Positions 1-5,369 of a DNA stretch of 5,369 nucleotides are shown one piece after another (the stretch's first letter is position 1; every line of letters starts with the position of its first letter). Origin of the DNA: CAZCWX01 sp964502465 (lineage in GTDB: Bacteria; Desulfobacterota; Binatia; Bin18); NCBI GenBank assembly GCA_964502465.1, contig CAZCWX010000269.1:1-5369 (forward strand). Direction: 5' to 3'. The notes under the pieces are model-generated. The model saw only the letters and a program-made list of their open reading frames with translations, was not told where the DNA came from and did no database searches. The position numbers and the translations under genes were made by a program.

Positions 1-426
1 GCTTGTCGGACGGGCTAACAGCTTCGGTTTAAAATGAATCCATGAAGGAAAATCCTGCGGAAACAGGGCAAAAGAGATGTCATGGAGACAAACGACCTGG
101 GGCACAGAGGTGAAGAGTGGACCACAGTAATACGGCGCGAACAGGACATCGACACGGTCCCACCAAACATGCCAGGGGAGATAACACTGTTGCCAGACCC
201 ATGGACTGTTCAACACCGCATTGCCGGTTAATACTCGTTGCTGAAAAGGTTTGATTGTCAGCGGCCCATGGGAGAGAGGTCTTCCACACAGATACAAGAG
301 ATATTCATATTGAGGTGCCACCTCGGCAACGGCTCGGAGCAAGCCGGTGAGGTACCGGGCAACTCCCATCGGTGCCGACTCTGCCAATACCCGCGCGTCA
401 ATCCCCACCCGAAGTCGCTCACTCAT
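1..426 (-). CDS. Glycosyltransferase family 4-type, N-terminal part (cut by left window edge)
   Basis: An open frame runs from ATG at 426 to the first base of the window: 142 codons, no stop, 3' end missing. The protein begins MSERLRVGIDARVL, followed by a Gly-Val-Ala-Arg-Tyr segment (residues 21-25) and a helix. This is the usual start of GT-B fold family 4 glycosyltransferases: a first beta strand, a G-[IV]-x-R-Y loop, then a long helix. Further on, DVLFAP (93-98) and VVCLHDISFALFP (111-123) match the later strands of the N-terminal Rossmann domain, with the conserved His-Asp at 115-116. Family members transfer a sugar from a nucleotide-sugar donor in polysaccharide or glycolipid synthesis. 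The C-terminal donor-binding half lies outside the window, so donor and acceptor are unknown. The frame stays open upstream to 498, but similarity starts at this ATG. No clear Shine-Dalgarno precedes it, so the start is likely but not certain. It is divergent from the uracil-DNA glycosylase gene. Confidence 0.82.
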   Translation of the reverse strand, partial: MSERLRVGIDARVLAESAPMGVARYLTGLLRAVAEVAPQYEYLLYLCGRPLSHGPLTIKPFQQRVLTGNAVLNSPWVWQQCYLPWHVWWDRVDVLFAPYYCGPLFTSVPQVVCLHDISFALFPQDFPSWIHFKPKLLARPTS

Positions 427-551
427 ATAATAAGGATCAGGGTACGTCTGCAGGCTGTGCCGTACCAATGGACACAGGCTGCAGACGGCAAATATCGTTC
501 ATCTCGTCATAGACAGTGAGAATCACCACTCGGCATCTCTAGAATTTCGTT

Positions 552-570
552 ATGCCATAGCATATGGTAT
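552..570. repeat. Imperfect 8-bp inverted repeat (possible operator)
   Basis: ATGCCATA and TATGGTAT flank a three-base centre (GCA) with one mismatch between the arms. The spacing and AT-rich arms fit a dimeric regulator site, and the element sits in a divergent promoter region. There is no neighbouring regulator gene and no second copy was noticed in the window, so the function is unproven. Confidence 0.3.
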
Positions 571-662
571 TTGCTCAGGCTTGTATACGCTCAGTAAACC
601 TGACGATGCAGCGACGCCCCCCGTTCATCTGTGACACCTTTCGCCGCCTTCACCGCAAGTGA

Positions 663-677
663 TTTCCTCGAAGGAAA
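663..677. repeat. Short hairpin upstream of the uracil-DNA glycosylase gene
   Basis: TTTCCT and AGGAAA form a perfect 6-bp inverted repeat around CGA, about 38 bases before the ATG at 715. In RNA this would be a small A-U-rich hairpin in the 5' leader. It is too weak to call a terminator and has no T-run. Confidence 0.25.
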
Positions 678-714
678 ATGGTAAGAGGACAGCCTTTCTA
701 CACGAGGCAGCCTG

Positions 715-1401
715 ATGCGTACGCTCTCCCAACTCCAAGATCACGTCATTCGCTGCTCCCATTGCCCACGGTTAGTTGCCCACCGCGAGCGCATCGCACG
801 CGAGAAGGTCAAGCGCTACCGCGAGTGGGATTACTGGGGCAAGCCGGTTCCAGGCTTTGGCGATCCCCAGGCCCGACTGTTGATTATTGGCCTCGCACCG
901 GCTGCCCATGGCGGCAACCGGACCGGGCGAGTTTTCACCGGGGATCGTAGCGGCGATTGGCTGTACGGCGCCCTCTACGAGGCTGGGTTTGCCAGCCAAC
1001 CGACCTCAGTTCATCTGGACGATGGCCTGGAACTCCACGATTGTTACATCACCGCCGCAGTGCATTGCGCTCCACCGGACAACAAACCGCTGCCAGAAGA
1101 ATTTGCCGCCTGCCGGCCCTATCTCTTGCAAGAACTCGCTCTGCTTGCGCAGGTCCGTGTGGTCATGGCGTTAGGGCAGATTGCCTTCGGTGCCTACCTG
1201 ACCGCCCGGCGCGAGCTTGGGTATTCCGTCCCCTCTCCAACGCCTCGTTTCGGACACGGCTTCGCCTATGCACTGGATGACGTGACCCTGCTCGGTTCCT
1301 ATCATCCCAGCCAGCAAAACACCTTTACCGGAAGATTGACGCGGGAAATGTTTGCTACGATTTTTCAACGGGCCAGAGTCGTTATGGATCAGATCACGTG
1401 A
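715..1401 (+). CDS. udgB: Uracil-DNA glycosylase, family 5 (UdgB type), iron-sulfur protein
   Basis: This 228-residue protein starts base excision repair by cutting the N-glycosidic bond of uracil, and in this family other deaminated bases, in DNA. The length is close to that of Thermus UDGB. Four cysteines fit the family's 4Fe-4S cluster: Cys14-x2-Cys17 near the N-terminus and Cys118-x14-Cys133. Motif 1 is GLAPAAHGGNRTGRVFTGD (59-77), the family 5 signature: alanine stands where families 1 and 4 carry the catalytic Asp or Glu, and Asp77 is kept. Motif 2 is SYHPSQQNTFTGRLT (195-209), with His197 in the DNA-intercalating loop region. All expected motifs are present, so an active enzyme is likely. 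The chosen ATG follows GAGG (704-707) with seven bases between. An in-frame family start and the Cys14 pair close to the N-terminus support it. The gene stands alone on its strand, convergent with the AAA+ operon. Confidence 0.93.
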   Translation: MRTLSQLQDHVIRCSHCPRLVAHRERIAREKVKRYREWDYWGKPVPGFGDPQARLLIIGLAPAAHGGNRTGRVFTGDRSGDWLYGALYEAGFASQPTSVHLDDGLELHDCYITAAVHCAPPDNKPLPEEFAACRPYLLQELALLAQVRVVMALGQIAFGAYLTARRELGYSVPSPTPRFGHGFAYALDDVTLLGSYHPSQQNTFTGRLTREMFATIFQRARVVMDQIT

Positions 1402-1444
1402 AGACTGCGCATAATCCGGACACCGCAAGAACTGCGTCTGTCAA

Positions 1445-1505
1445 GAGAGATTGCTTCGTCGCGGAGTTTACCCTGAGTATAGTCGAAGGGCTCCTCGCAA
1501 TGACA
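1445..1505. repeat. Composite dispersed intergenic repeat, copy 1
   Basis: Read on the minus strand, the outer module starts GTCATTGCGAGGAG (1504-1491) and ends GCGACGAAGCAATCTC (1462-1447). Between them lies CCCTTCGACTATACTCAGGG (1490-1471) plus a few bases. The outer module resembles a short repeat often seen between genes in environmental bacterial genomes, where the two halves are joined by only a few bases. The inner module resembles a second common intergenic repeat with core CCCTTCGAC..CTCAGGG. It can fold: GGAG (1463-1466) with CTCC (1491-1494), and CCCT (1471-1474) with AGGG (1487-1490). A related pair of modules occurs at 3746-3811. There is no coding capacity, so any mobility would need a transposase elsewhere. 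Confidence 0.55.
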
Positions 1506-1561
1506 TTATCCGACCTGCTGTCTTTTTTTCGGGGGAATGACGAATCCCTGCAACACCCGGC

Positions 1562-1599
1562 AAAAAATCTACGCTGAAAGGAAAAGGCATCCAGCGTAG
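1562..1599 (-). terminator. Rho-independent terminator of the AAA+/TPR operon
   Basis: Just after the ATPase stop codon, on the minus strand, CTACGCTG (1599-1592) and CAGCGTAG (1576-1569) form a perfect 8-bp stem around a 15-base loop. The stem is followed by ATTTTTT (1568-1562). A GC-containing stem followed directly by a U-run is the classic intrinsic terminator, placed so that the operon ends with the ATPase gene. Confidence 0.8.
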
Positions 1600-1601
1600 C
1601 G

Positions 1602-2423
1602 CTACGGAAAAATCGCGTTGATGACCTCTTCTATCGCCCGTTGCGACTCGATATCGTCCGTCAAAGACCGCGAGACCGCCACGGCACAGGCTCGCCGAGC
1701 CGGGACACCACGGCGCATGAGCTGACCAGCGTAGATCAGCAATCGTGTACTGACCCCTTCTTCGAGACCACTAGCCTTCAGGTGCCGCACCTTTTCTCCG
1801 AGCCGAGCCAGATCAAGTGCAATCTCAAAGTCCAGGCCGCTTTCATGGGCAATCACCTCGGCCTCTTTATCGCGAGGAGGATAGGTGAACTCGATGGTCA
1901 CAAACCGTTGCCGGGTGGAGTGTTTCAGGTCTTTGAGGATACTCTGGTAGCCCGGGTTATAGGAAATGACCAGGAGAAAGTCCGGGTTCGCTGCTAAAAT
2001 CTCTCCCTTCTTGTCGACCGGCAGGATACGACGATGGTCGGTCAGGGGGTGAATGAGCACGATCGTGTCTTTGCGTGCTTCGACAATTTCGTCCAGATAG
2101 CAGATCGTGCCCAGCCGCACGGCTTGCGTGAGCGGGCCGTCGATCCAGATCGTTTCGTCTCCTTTGATCAGGTACCGACCAACCAGGTCGCTTCCCGTTA
2201 AGTCTTCGTGGCAGGCGACCGTGATCAGATTGCCTGGCACACTCTCTTTCTCTTCTCTCATCAGCGAGTGTGCCATGTATTCAACGAAGCGGGTTTTGCC
2301 ACAGCCGGTTGGCCCTTTGAGTAATACCGGCAACCGGCAGTCATAGGCCGCTTGAAAGATTTCTACCTCGTCGCCGATCGGCAGATAATACGGTACTGGG
2401 GTGTCAGACTGATGTACGTTCAT
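1602..2423 (-). CDS. AAA+ ATPase of the MoxR group, CbbQ/NorQ type
   Basis: This 273-residue protein has the usual length of CbbQ and NorQ. These proteins form ATP-driven rings that remodel or activate a metalloenzyme or Rubisco, working with a von Willebrand A partner (CbbO or NorD). Visible elements in order: an N-terminal YYLPIGDEVEIF (12-23); Walker A GPTGCGKT (37-44); HEDLTGSDLVGRY (72-84); WIDGPLTQAVRLGTICYLDE (93-112), containing Walker B and its catalytic Glu112; EARKDTIVLIHPLTDHRR (115-132); sensor 1 Asn156 in ISYNPGYQ; and STRQRF (169-174) with candidate Arg-finger residues 171 and 173. A helical CbbQ_C-like region runs from about 180 to 262 and carries STR (225-227), a sensor 2 candidate. 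All catalytic residues are intact. The start overlaps the upstream TPR gene's stop as ATGA, with only a weak Shine-Dalgarno, so translational coupling is likely. CbbQ and NorQ cannot be told apart here, and the target is unknown: there is no Rubisco, nitric oxide reductase or VWA gene in view. Confidence 0.88.
   Translation of the reverse strand: MNVHQSDTPVPYYLPIGDEVEIFQAAYDCRLPVLLKGPTGCGKTRFVEYMAHSLMREEKESVPGNLITVACHEDLTGSDLVGRYLIKGDETIWIDGPLTQAVRLGTICYLDEIVEARKDTIVLIHPLTDHRRILPVDKKGEILAANPDFLLVISYNPGYQSILKDLKHSTRQRFVTIEFTYPPRDKEAEVIAHESGLDFEIALDLARLGEKVRHLKASGLEEGVSTRLLIYAGQLMRRGVPARRACAVAVSRSLTDDIESQRAIEEVINAIFP
2420..2423 (-). promoter_or_regulatory. ATGA stop/start overlap (translational coupling)
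   Basis: On the minus strand ATGA holds both the ATPase start (ATG) and the TPR gene's stop (TGA). The nearest purine-rich stretch, GGAAA, ends about 12 bases before the ATG, too far for a good Shine-Dalgarno. Ribosomes finishing the TPR protein probably re-initiate here, linking the amounts of the two products. Confidence 0.75.
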
Positions 2424-3595
2424 GAGTTGATGGTTTCCATGGTCTGCTGGGTATCCGCATCGATCAAGTCGATCTTTGCGGTGTTGGTGATGCCATTTGC
2501 GCTTTTGGCCTCGGCCACCTGGGTGCGAATCCTGTCCCGGAACCGTTCACGGATCTCAGGGGGCATGCCCTCCATCGGAAAATTTTGCAGAAAGACTCGC
2601 ACTTCGGACGGAGCTGGCCATTCAATCCGGCTGATCCGCGGTCCCATAATATCCAGATTGCGAAGCAACTTCTCGACTGCCTGCTGAAAAGGCGACCGGG
2701 TCGTATCAGTCGCCGCAGCGGTCGTTGTCGGAGCAGCGCCATCGCTGAATTGAGCCATCACTTGATCGATGCGGGCCTGGATATTGGGGTCGGTGGTCAG
2801 GGCCTTAGCACGGGTCAGCGATTCCTGCGCTTTCGCCCGCTCCCCTTTTTCCTGATACGCAATCCCCAGGTTGAAGTACGCCTGGAAGAAATCCGGATTC
2901 TGAGCAACAACCGCTTGGTACTCAGTGATCGCGCGGTCCGCCTCATTACTGTAGAGGTACATAGTGCCAAGATCCGTCCGCACGTTGGGGTCGTCAGGAT
3001 GCTGAGCAAGATATTTTTGATAGTACTCGATCGCTTTATTGTACTCTTCGAAGTCGTAATACACGTTCCCGACGCCACGGAGGGCTTCAGGGTCGTCTGG
3101 CGCCAATTCGAGGATATGACGATAGGACTCGAGCGCTGCGCTGCGGTAACTGGCGTCGATCCGCGCCGCACGGGACTGGACTTCGGCAAGGGTCTTCCAC
3201 GCTTTCACATCCTGCGGCGCGGCGTTCGCCTGATTCACTAACTCAGCAATCCGTGTCTTTACTTCCTCCGGTAACGTCACTGGCGGATGATTCTCTGGCA
3301 GTGTTTGAGAACCGCCGGTGCTCGCCAGTCCCCCTGCTGTAGCAGGAGAGGGCGCGGATGAAGGGAACGGTTGCGAGCGCAAGACCAAAAACCATAAACT
3401 GGTGCCAACGATTAAATAGAGCGAGAGGACGATTAGCCCTGGGGTCAGGGGCTGCCAGGAAGTTGCAGAAAAGGGAGCAGCTCGCTTGCCAACGCTTTTC
3501 TCAGCCCCAGGCAGCGTTTCACCGCACGTTGCACAAAAATTTGCTTGGGGAACGGTCTTCGTTCCACACTGCGGACAGAAACGAGCGGTCACCAT
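2420..3595 (-). CDS. Membrane-anchored zinc-ribbon TPR protein
   Basis: This 391-residue protein is probably a scaffold or adaptor. Domains in order: a zinc ribbon with Cys7-x2-Cys10 and Cys21-x2-Cys24; a basic stretch (Lys33, Lys37, Arg38); one transmembrane helix at about 53-72; a Pro/Ser/Gly/Thr-rich linker at about 74-108; and TPRs at about 129-259. The clearest TPRs are at 158-191, 192-225 and 226-259, each with the expected small and aromatic residues. A Thr/Ala linker (279-290) leads to a C-terminal domain (about 300-391) with alternating predicted strands and helices, rich in charged residues, that I do not recognise. Positive charges before the helix suggest zinc ribbon inside and TPRs outside. 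The start is well fixed: ATG at 3595 follows GGAG (3605-3602) by six bases, and a stop lies five codons upstream. The stop overlaps the ATPase start by four bases. Partner and function are unknown; the shared operon suggests it works with the ATPase. Confidence 0.85.
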   Translation of the reverse strand: MVTARFCPQCGTKTVPQANFCATCGETLPGAEKSVGKRAAPFSATSWQPLTPGLIVLSLYLIVGTSLWFLVLRSQPFPSSAPSPATAGGLASTGGSQTLPENHPPVTLPEEVKTRIAELVNQANAAPQDVKAWKTLAEVQSRAARIDASYRSAALESYRHILELAPDDPEALRGVGNVYYDFEEYNKAIEYYQKYLAQHPDDPNVRTDLGTMYLYSNEADRAITEYQAVVAQNPDFFQAYFNLGIAYQEKGERAKAQESLTRAKALTTDPNIQARIDQVMAQFSDGAAPTTTAAATDTTRSPFQQAVEKLLRNLDIMGPRISRIEWPAPSEVRVFLQNFPMEGMPPEIRERFRDRIRTQVAEAKSANGITNTAKIDLIDADTQQTMETINS

Positions 3596-3745
3596 CTCTC
3601 GCTCCAGCTACGCCGCGCAGGCCACTGCCCGTTCATCCCTCGTCGGCTCTGATGAAGAATCCACATCGCTCTTGGCATAACAAAAATACGTAGCAGCAAT
3701 CTTCTACATGGGCTAGTAGTCCACCCAGTTGGTTGTGAGGGAGAG

Positions 3746-3811
3746 ACCCTTGATGACGCTCAGGGTGATAAGCAGCGGCATTGTCATGCGGAACGCAGTG
3801 AAGCATCTCAG
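3746..3811. repeat. Composite dispersed intergenic repeat, copy 2
   Basis: CCCTTGATGACGCTCAGGG (3747-3765) is followed 17 bases later by a module starting GTCATGCGGAACGC (3783) and ending GAAGCATCTC (3809). The first part matches the inner module of the 1445-1505 repeat at about 15 of 20 positions with one gap (hand alignment). The second has the same GTCAT..GC to GAAGCA..TCTC layout as that repeat's outer module. Here the two are in tandem, whereas in copy 1 one is nested in the other. ACCCT (3746-3750) and AGGGT (3762-3766) can form a short stem. Confidence 0.5.
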
Positions 3812-3843
3812 TAAAATCAGGCTGATAGAGTCTAGATTGGTCT

Positions 3844-3890
3844 GCTTCGGTCTCTTGCCGTTGACAGTACCGAAGCCGGACGGTTAAGGT
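3844..3890 (+). promoter_or_regulatory. Possible promoter with inverted-repeat operator
   Basis: A perfect -35 hexamer TTGACA lies at 3861-3866. The best -10 candidate, TAAGGT (3885-3890), is 18 bases downstream and weak, matching TATAAT at three of six positions. The hexamer sits inside a perfect 8-bp inverted repeat, GCTTCGGT (3844-3851) and ACCGAAGC (3869-3876), 17 bases apart. This would place a repressor over the -35 region of the 406-residue gene. The start codon is about 30 bases downstream of the putative -10. The poor -10 keeps confidence low. Confidence 0.4.
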
Positions 3891-3921
3891 GCTTGCGTTT
3901 GCGTGACTTTGGAGGGGCTCT

Positions 3922-5142
3922 ATGGCAAAAAAACCCATCACCCGTGACCCTCGGCTCGCCGCAGGAAAAAAACTCCTCGACCAGTGGGGAATCACTCCTG
4001 CTGGACTACAGAACCACAGCGTGTCAATGGACGCAGTAGCCCAGCGGATAGGTCAGGACCCGGCAGCGGACCTGGCATTAGCCGCTTTGCTAGGGAATCA
4101 CCCTCAGCCTGAAGCGGCACAGGTGTTGGTGAACTGGGAAAACACCGTAAGCGACAAGAGTGTACGCCGAGAAATTCATCGGTCGTTGTACAAACTCGCG
4201 CAAAAAGGGGTTCCAGTCGCCAGACCAACTCAAGAGCCAACCCAATCAATCCTGGCCCCAGTTGAACCAGAAGGGTATCTCTCTTCTATGGATGGTCGGG
4301 GTGATCGCCTGGTGTGGTTAGTGAAACCACGTGTGGGCGGTGGGCTGCACTACCTTTCCGCCTTAGTGAATGAACCTGAGGGTATGCGGTACGTCGAAGG
4401 CACCGAAGTCACACGCAAGGCGATCCGCTTGATGCGTCAGGACCTGAGTGCGAACCACCAAATTACGGTGATTGACGCACCCTGGCGCTACTGCGATTTT
4501 CTCATGCACGAAGGCTACGAACGCGCCAAAGCTCGGGGCGTGCAGGAAATCGAGTCGTACCCTGCCTTGCGTTCGCACCTGCTCTCAGCCCCAGCTCAGT
4601 TCGTGGAAGTCCCTTGCCCTCCGCATATGACTCCCGACACCATTGCCACCGATGAGACTCTGTTGGCAACCTCAGGCCAGCTCTTTGAAGAACTGGAACT
4701 GCAACGCTGGCTCCTCGATCATACGCAGATCCAACCTTATATCGATCGAATCTCCCAAGCACAGGAAAGTCGCTTGATCCTCAACCGCTATCAACAGCAA
4801 GACCGGGTGCAGATGGTCATCGATCAGGCAATCGCTGAGCTGTTTTCTGGGGAGTACGGGCAGGTGTATGCCCGCCGCTTGGAAGAAACCGCATTCTACT
4901 TCGCCGCTACAGAGCGACCTGAAGCGGCGAAACGTGCCCTGGCAGTAGCACTGGCGCTGAAACGCCGAGAGCAGGGGGGAAAAGGCATCCCCTTCTGTGA
5001 GGAACTCGTCCGTCAGAGCATTGCTATACACTACCAGGTAGAGCAGCAGCAAGAACAGGAAGAGGCACGCGGCTCGCTGATTATGAAGCCCGCAGAGTTC
5101 GCCGCGCGCATGCAAGCAGCACAGCGCCGGCGGATGGGGTAA
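3922..5142 (+). CDS. Conserved-looking protein of unknown function, 406 residues
   Basis: I do not recognise this family. The start is secure: ATG follows GGAGG (3911-3915) by six bases. The protein appears soluble, with no signal peptide and no transmembrane helix. Residues 1-96 are mostly helical, with HEAT-like helix pairs (for example 49-72 and 77-95). A Pro/Gln-rich linker follows at 97-117. Residues 118-215 look like a mixed alpha/beta domain, with strands such as RLVWLVKPR (129-137) and a Gly-rich turn VGGGLHYLSALV (138-149). Residues 235-406 are largely helical; LEETAFYFAATERPEAAKRA (340-359) resembles a TPR/HEAT-like pair. A Gln/Glu-rich run (371-382) precedes a basic C-terminus (QRRRMG). 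Codon use and length suggest a real gene. No catalytic motif is visible, so a scaffold or regulatory role is possible but unproven. It is divergent from the AAA+/TPR operon and is the only gene on its strand here. Confidence 0.8.
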   Translation: MAKKPITRDPRLAAGKKLLDQWGITPAGLQNHSVSMDAVAQRIGQDPAADLALAALLGNHPQPEAAQVLVNWENTVSDKSVRREIHRSLYKLAQKGVPVARPTQEPTQSILAPVEPEGYLSSMDGRGDRLVWLVKPRVGGGLHYLSALVNEPEGMRYVEGTEVTRKAIRLMRQDLSANHQITVIDAPWRYCDFLMHEGYERAKARGVQEIESYPALRSHLLSAPAQFVEVPCPPHMTPDTIATDETLLATSGQLFEELELQRWLLDHTQIQPYIDRISQAQESRLILNRYQQQDRVQMVIDQAIAELFSGEYGQVYARRLEETAFYFAATERPEAAKRALAVALALKRREQGGKGIPFCEELVRQSIAIHYQVEQQQEQEEARGSLIMKPAEFAARMQAAQRRRMG

Positions 5143-5369
5143 AGAGTGCTTAGCCGTCAGCACGTCGCAGTCAAATTGAGGTCTTGAGCATATCTCATAC
5201 AGCTTGCCACACAGCCGAAAAGGCGACAGCACAAATGCGGTAGGTTTCTTTGCAGGGATGTCTGCCAATGAGTTAAACTGTGAGTGTAGTACCGATCTGT
5301 GGAAATCTTGCTTCAGCCTGGAATCTATACTCCACGTGGCCTTAGTTGAGACTTTTTGAGCCCCTCGTG
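5143..5369. other. Right-edge region, no confident gene
   Basis: No terminator with a T-run follows the 406-residue gene; only a 5-bp inverted repeat (GTGCT at 5146-5150, AGCAC at 5159-5163) is seen. One minus-strand frame is open across the whole stretch and continues antisense into the upstream gene, down to 4672. It may be a convergent gene's end or chance. It has no recognisable domain, so it is not called as a gene. Confidence 0.4.

Larger units (their letters stand above)
427..714. other. Divergent intergenic region between glycosyltransferase and uracil-DNA glycosylase genes
   Basis: These 288 bases separate two divergent genes and should hold both promoters. I see no convincing -35/-10 pair for either direction. 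Two small dyads are present: an imperfect one at 552-570 and a short hairpin at 663-677. Open frames here lack Shine-Dalgarno sites and recognisable protein sequence. One of them, a roughly 30-codon minus-strand frame starting with GTG near 526, ends just upstream of the glycosyltransferase start and is not called. Confidence 0.5.
3596..3921. other. Divergent intergenic region between the AAA+/TPR operon and the 406-residue gene
   Basis: These 326 bases separate two divergent transcription units. They hold, from left to right, the TPR gene's Shine-Dalgarno (3605-3602 on the minus strand), a composite dispersed repeat (3746-3811), and an inverted repeat around TTGACA (3844-3876). The last element is the Shine-Dalgarno GGAGG (3911-3915) of the plus-strand gene. 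A minus-strand open frame crossing this region (3995-3633) starts inside the 406-residue gene and has no recognisable protein features. No clear promoter for the minus-strand operon was found. Confidence 0.55.

Noticed and set aside
80..289. 69-codon minus-strand open frame
   Set aside because: It lies within the glycosyltransferase coding region in a different frame; the glycosyltransferase frame has clear family features.
435..528. Roughly 30-codon minus-strand open frame starting GTG and ending just before the glycosyltransferase
   Set aside because: It is short, lacks a convincing ribosome binding site and has no recognisable sequence; it is best treated as chance.
678..950. Plus-strand open frame beginning just upstream of the UDG gene, preceded by AAGGA
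   Set aside because: It overlaps the UDG gene in another frame, and its translation is Pro/Arg-rich and shadow-like. The UDG frame carries all the family motifs.
1523..1529. Run of seven T after the UDG gene as a plus-strand terminator
   Set aside because: No stable stem lies directly before the run; the nearest hairpin (1463-1494) ends about 28 bases upstream.
2585..3241. 218-codon plus-strand open frame inside the TPR gene
   Set aside because: It is antisense to a gene with clear TPR repeats and has no protein family features of its own.
3633..3995. 120-codon minus-strand open frame across the divergent intergenic region
   Set aside because: It starts inside the plus-strand gene, covers a dispersed repeat, and has no recognisable motif or good ribosome binding site.
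5146..5163. GTGCT/AGCAC inverted repeat after the 406-residue gene as a terminator
   Set aside because: The arms are only five bases long and no T-run follows.
4672..5268. 198-codon minus-strand open frame
   Set aside because: Most of it is antisense to the well-supported 406-residue gene, and that part is Cys/Leu/Phe-rich as shadow frames often are. It would also need a TTG start. Only the non-overlapping end is kept as a weak observation.
1..5369. CRISPR array, tRNA or rRNA genes
   Set aside because: No regularly spaced direct repeats, cloverleaf with a TTCGANNC arm in context, or rRNA-like conserved stretch was seen on reading both strands.

Overview
The window is bacterial: compact genes on both strands, Shine-Dalgarno sites, one clear intrinsic terminator and a four-base ATGA gene overlap. 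Base composition looks moderately GC-rich (not computed). The families present (family 5 uracil-DNA glycosylase, CbbQ/NorQ-type AAA+ ATPase, zinc-ribbon/TPR membrane protein), together with degenerate dispersed repeats between genes, would suit a large-genome, poorly characterised environmental lineage. No 16S or other marker gene is present, so no taxon is claimed.

Layout, left to right: (1) 1-426, minus strand: the N-terminal 142 codons of a GT4-type glycosyltransferase that runs off the left edge. (2) 427-714: a divergent intergenic region with two small dyads. (3) 715-1401, plus strand: a complete family 5 (UdgB-type) uracil-DNA glycosylase. (4) 1402-1601: a convergent intergenic region holding a composite dispersed repeat and the terminator of the minus-strand operon. 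(5) 3595-1602, minus strand: a two-gene operon. Its first gene encodes a membrane protein with a zinc ribbon, one transmembrane helix, TPRs and a C-terminal domain. Its second gene, overlapping the first by ATGA, encodes a CbbQ/NorQ-type AAA+ ATPase. (6) 3596-3921: a divergent intergenic region with a second composite repeat and a TTGACA element inside a perfect 8-bp inverted repeat. (7) 3922-5142, plus strand: a 406-residue protein of unknown function. (8) 5143-5369: no confident gene.

The only genes that clearly work together are the TPR protein and the AAA+ ATPase. CbbQ and NorQ act as remodelling motors with a von Willebrand A partner (CbbO or NorD), and no such partner lies in this window. 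Instead the ATPase is translationally coupled to a membrane-anchored TPR protein and is followed at once by a terminator. That pair is the best candidate for an undescribed system. The 406-residue gene is transcribed divergently from the operon and may share its control region, but no functional link can be shown from sequence alone.
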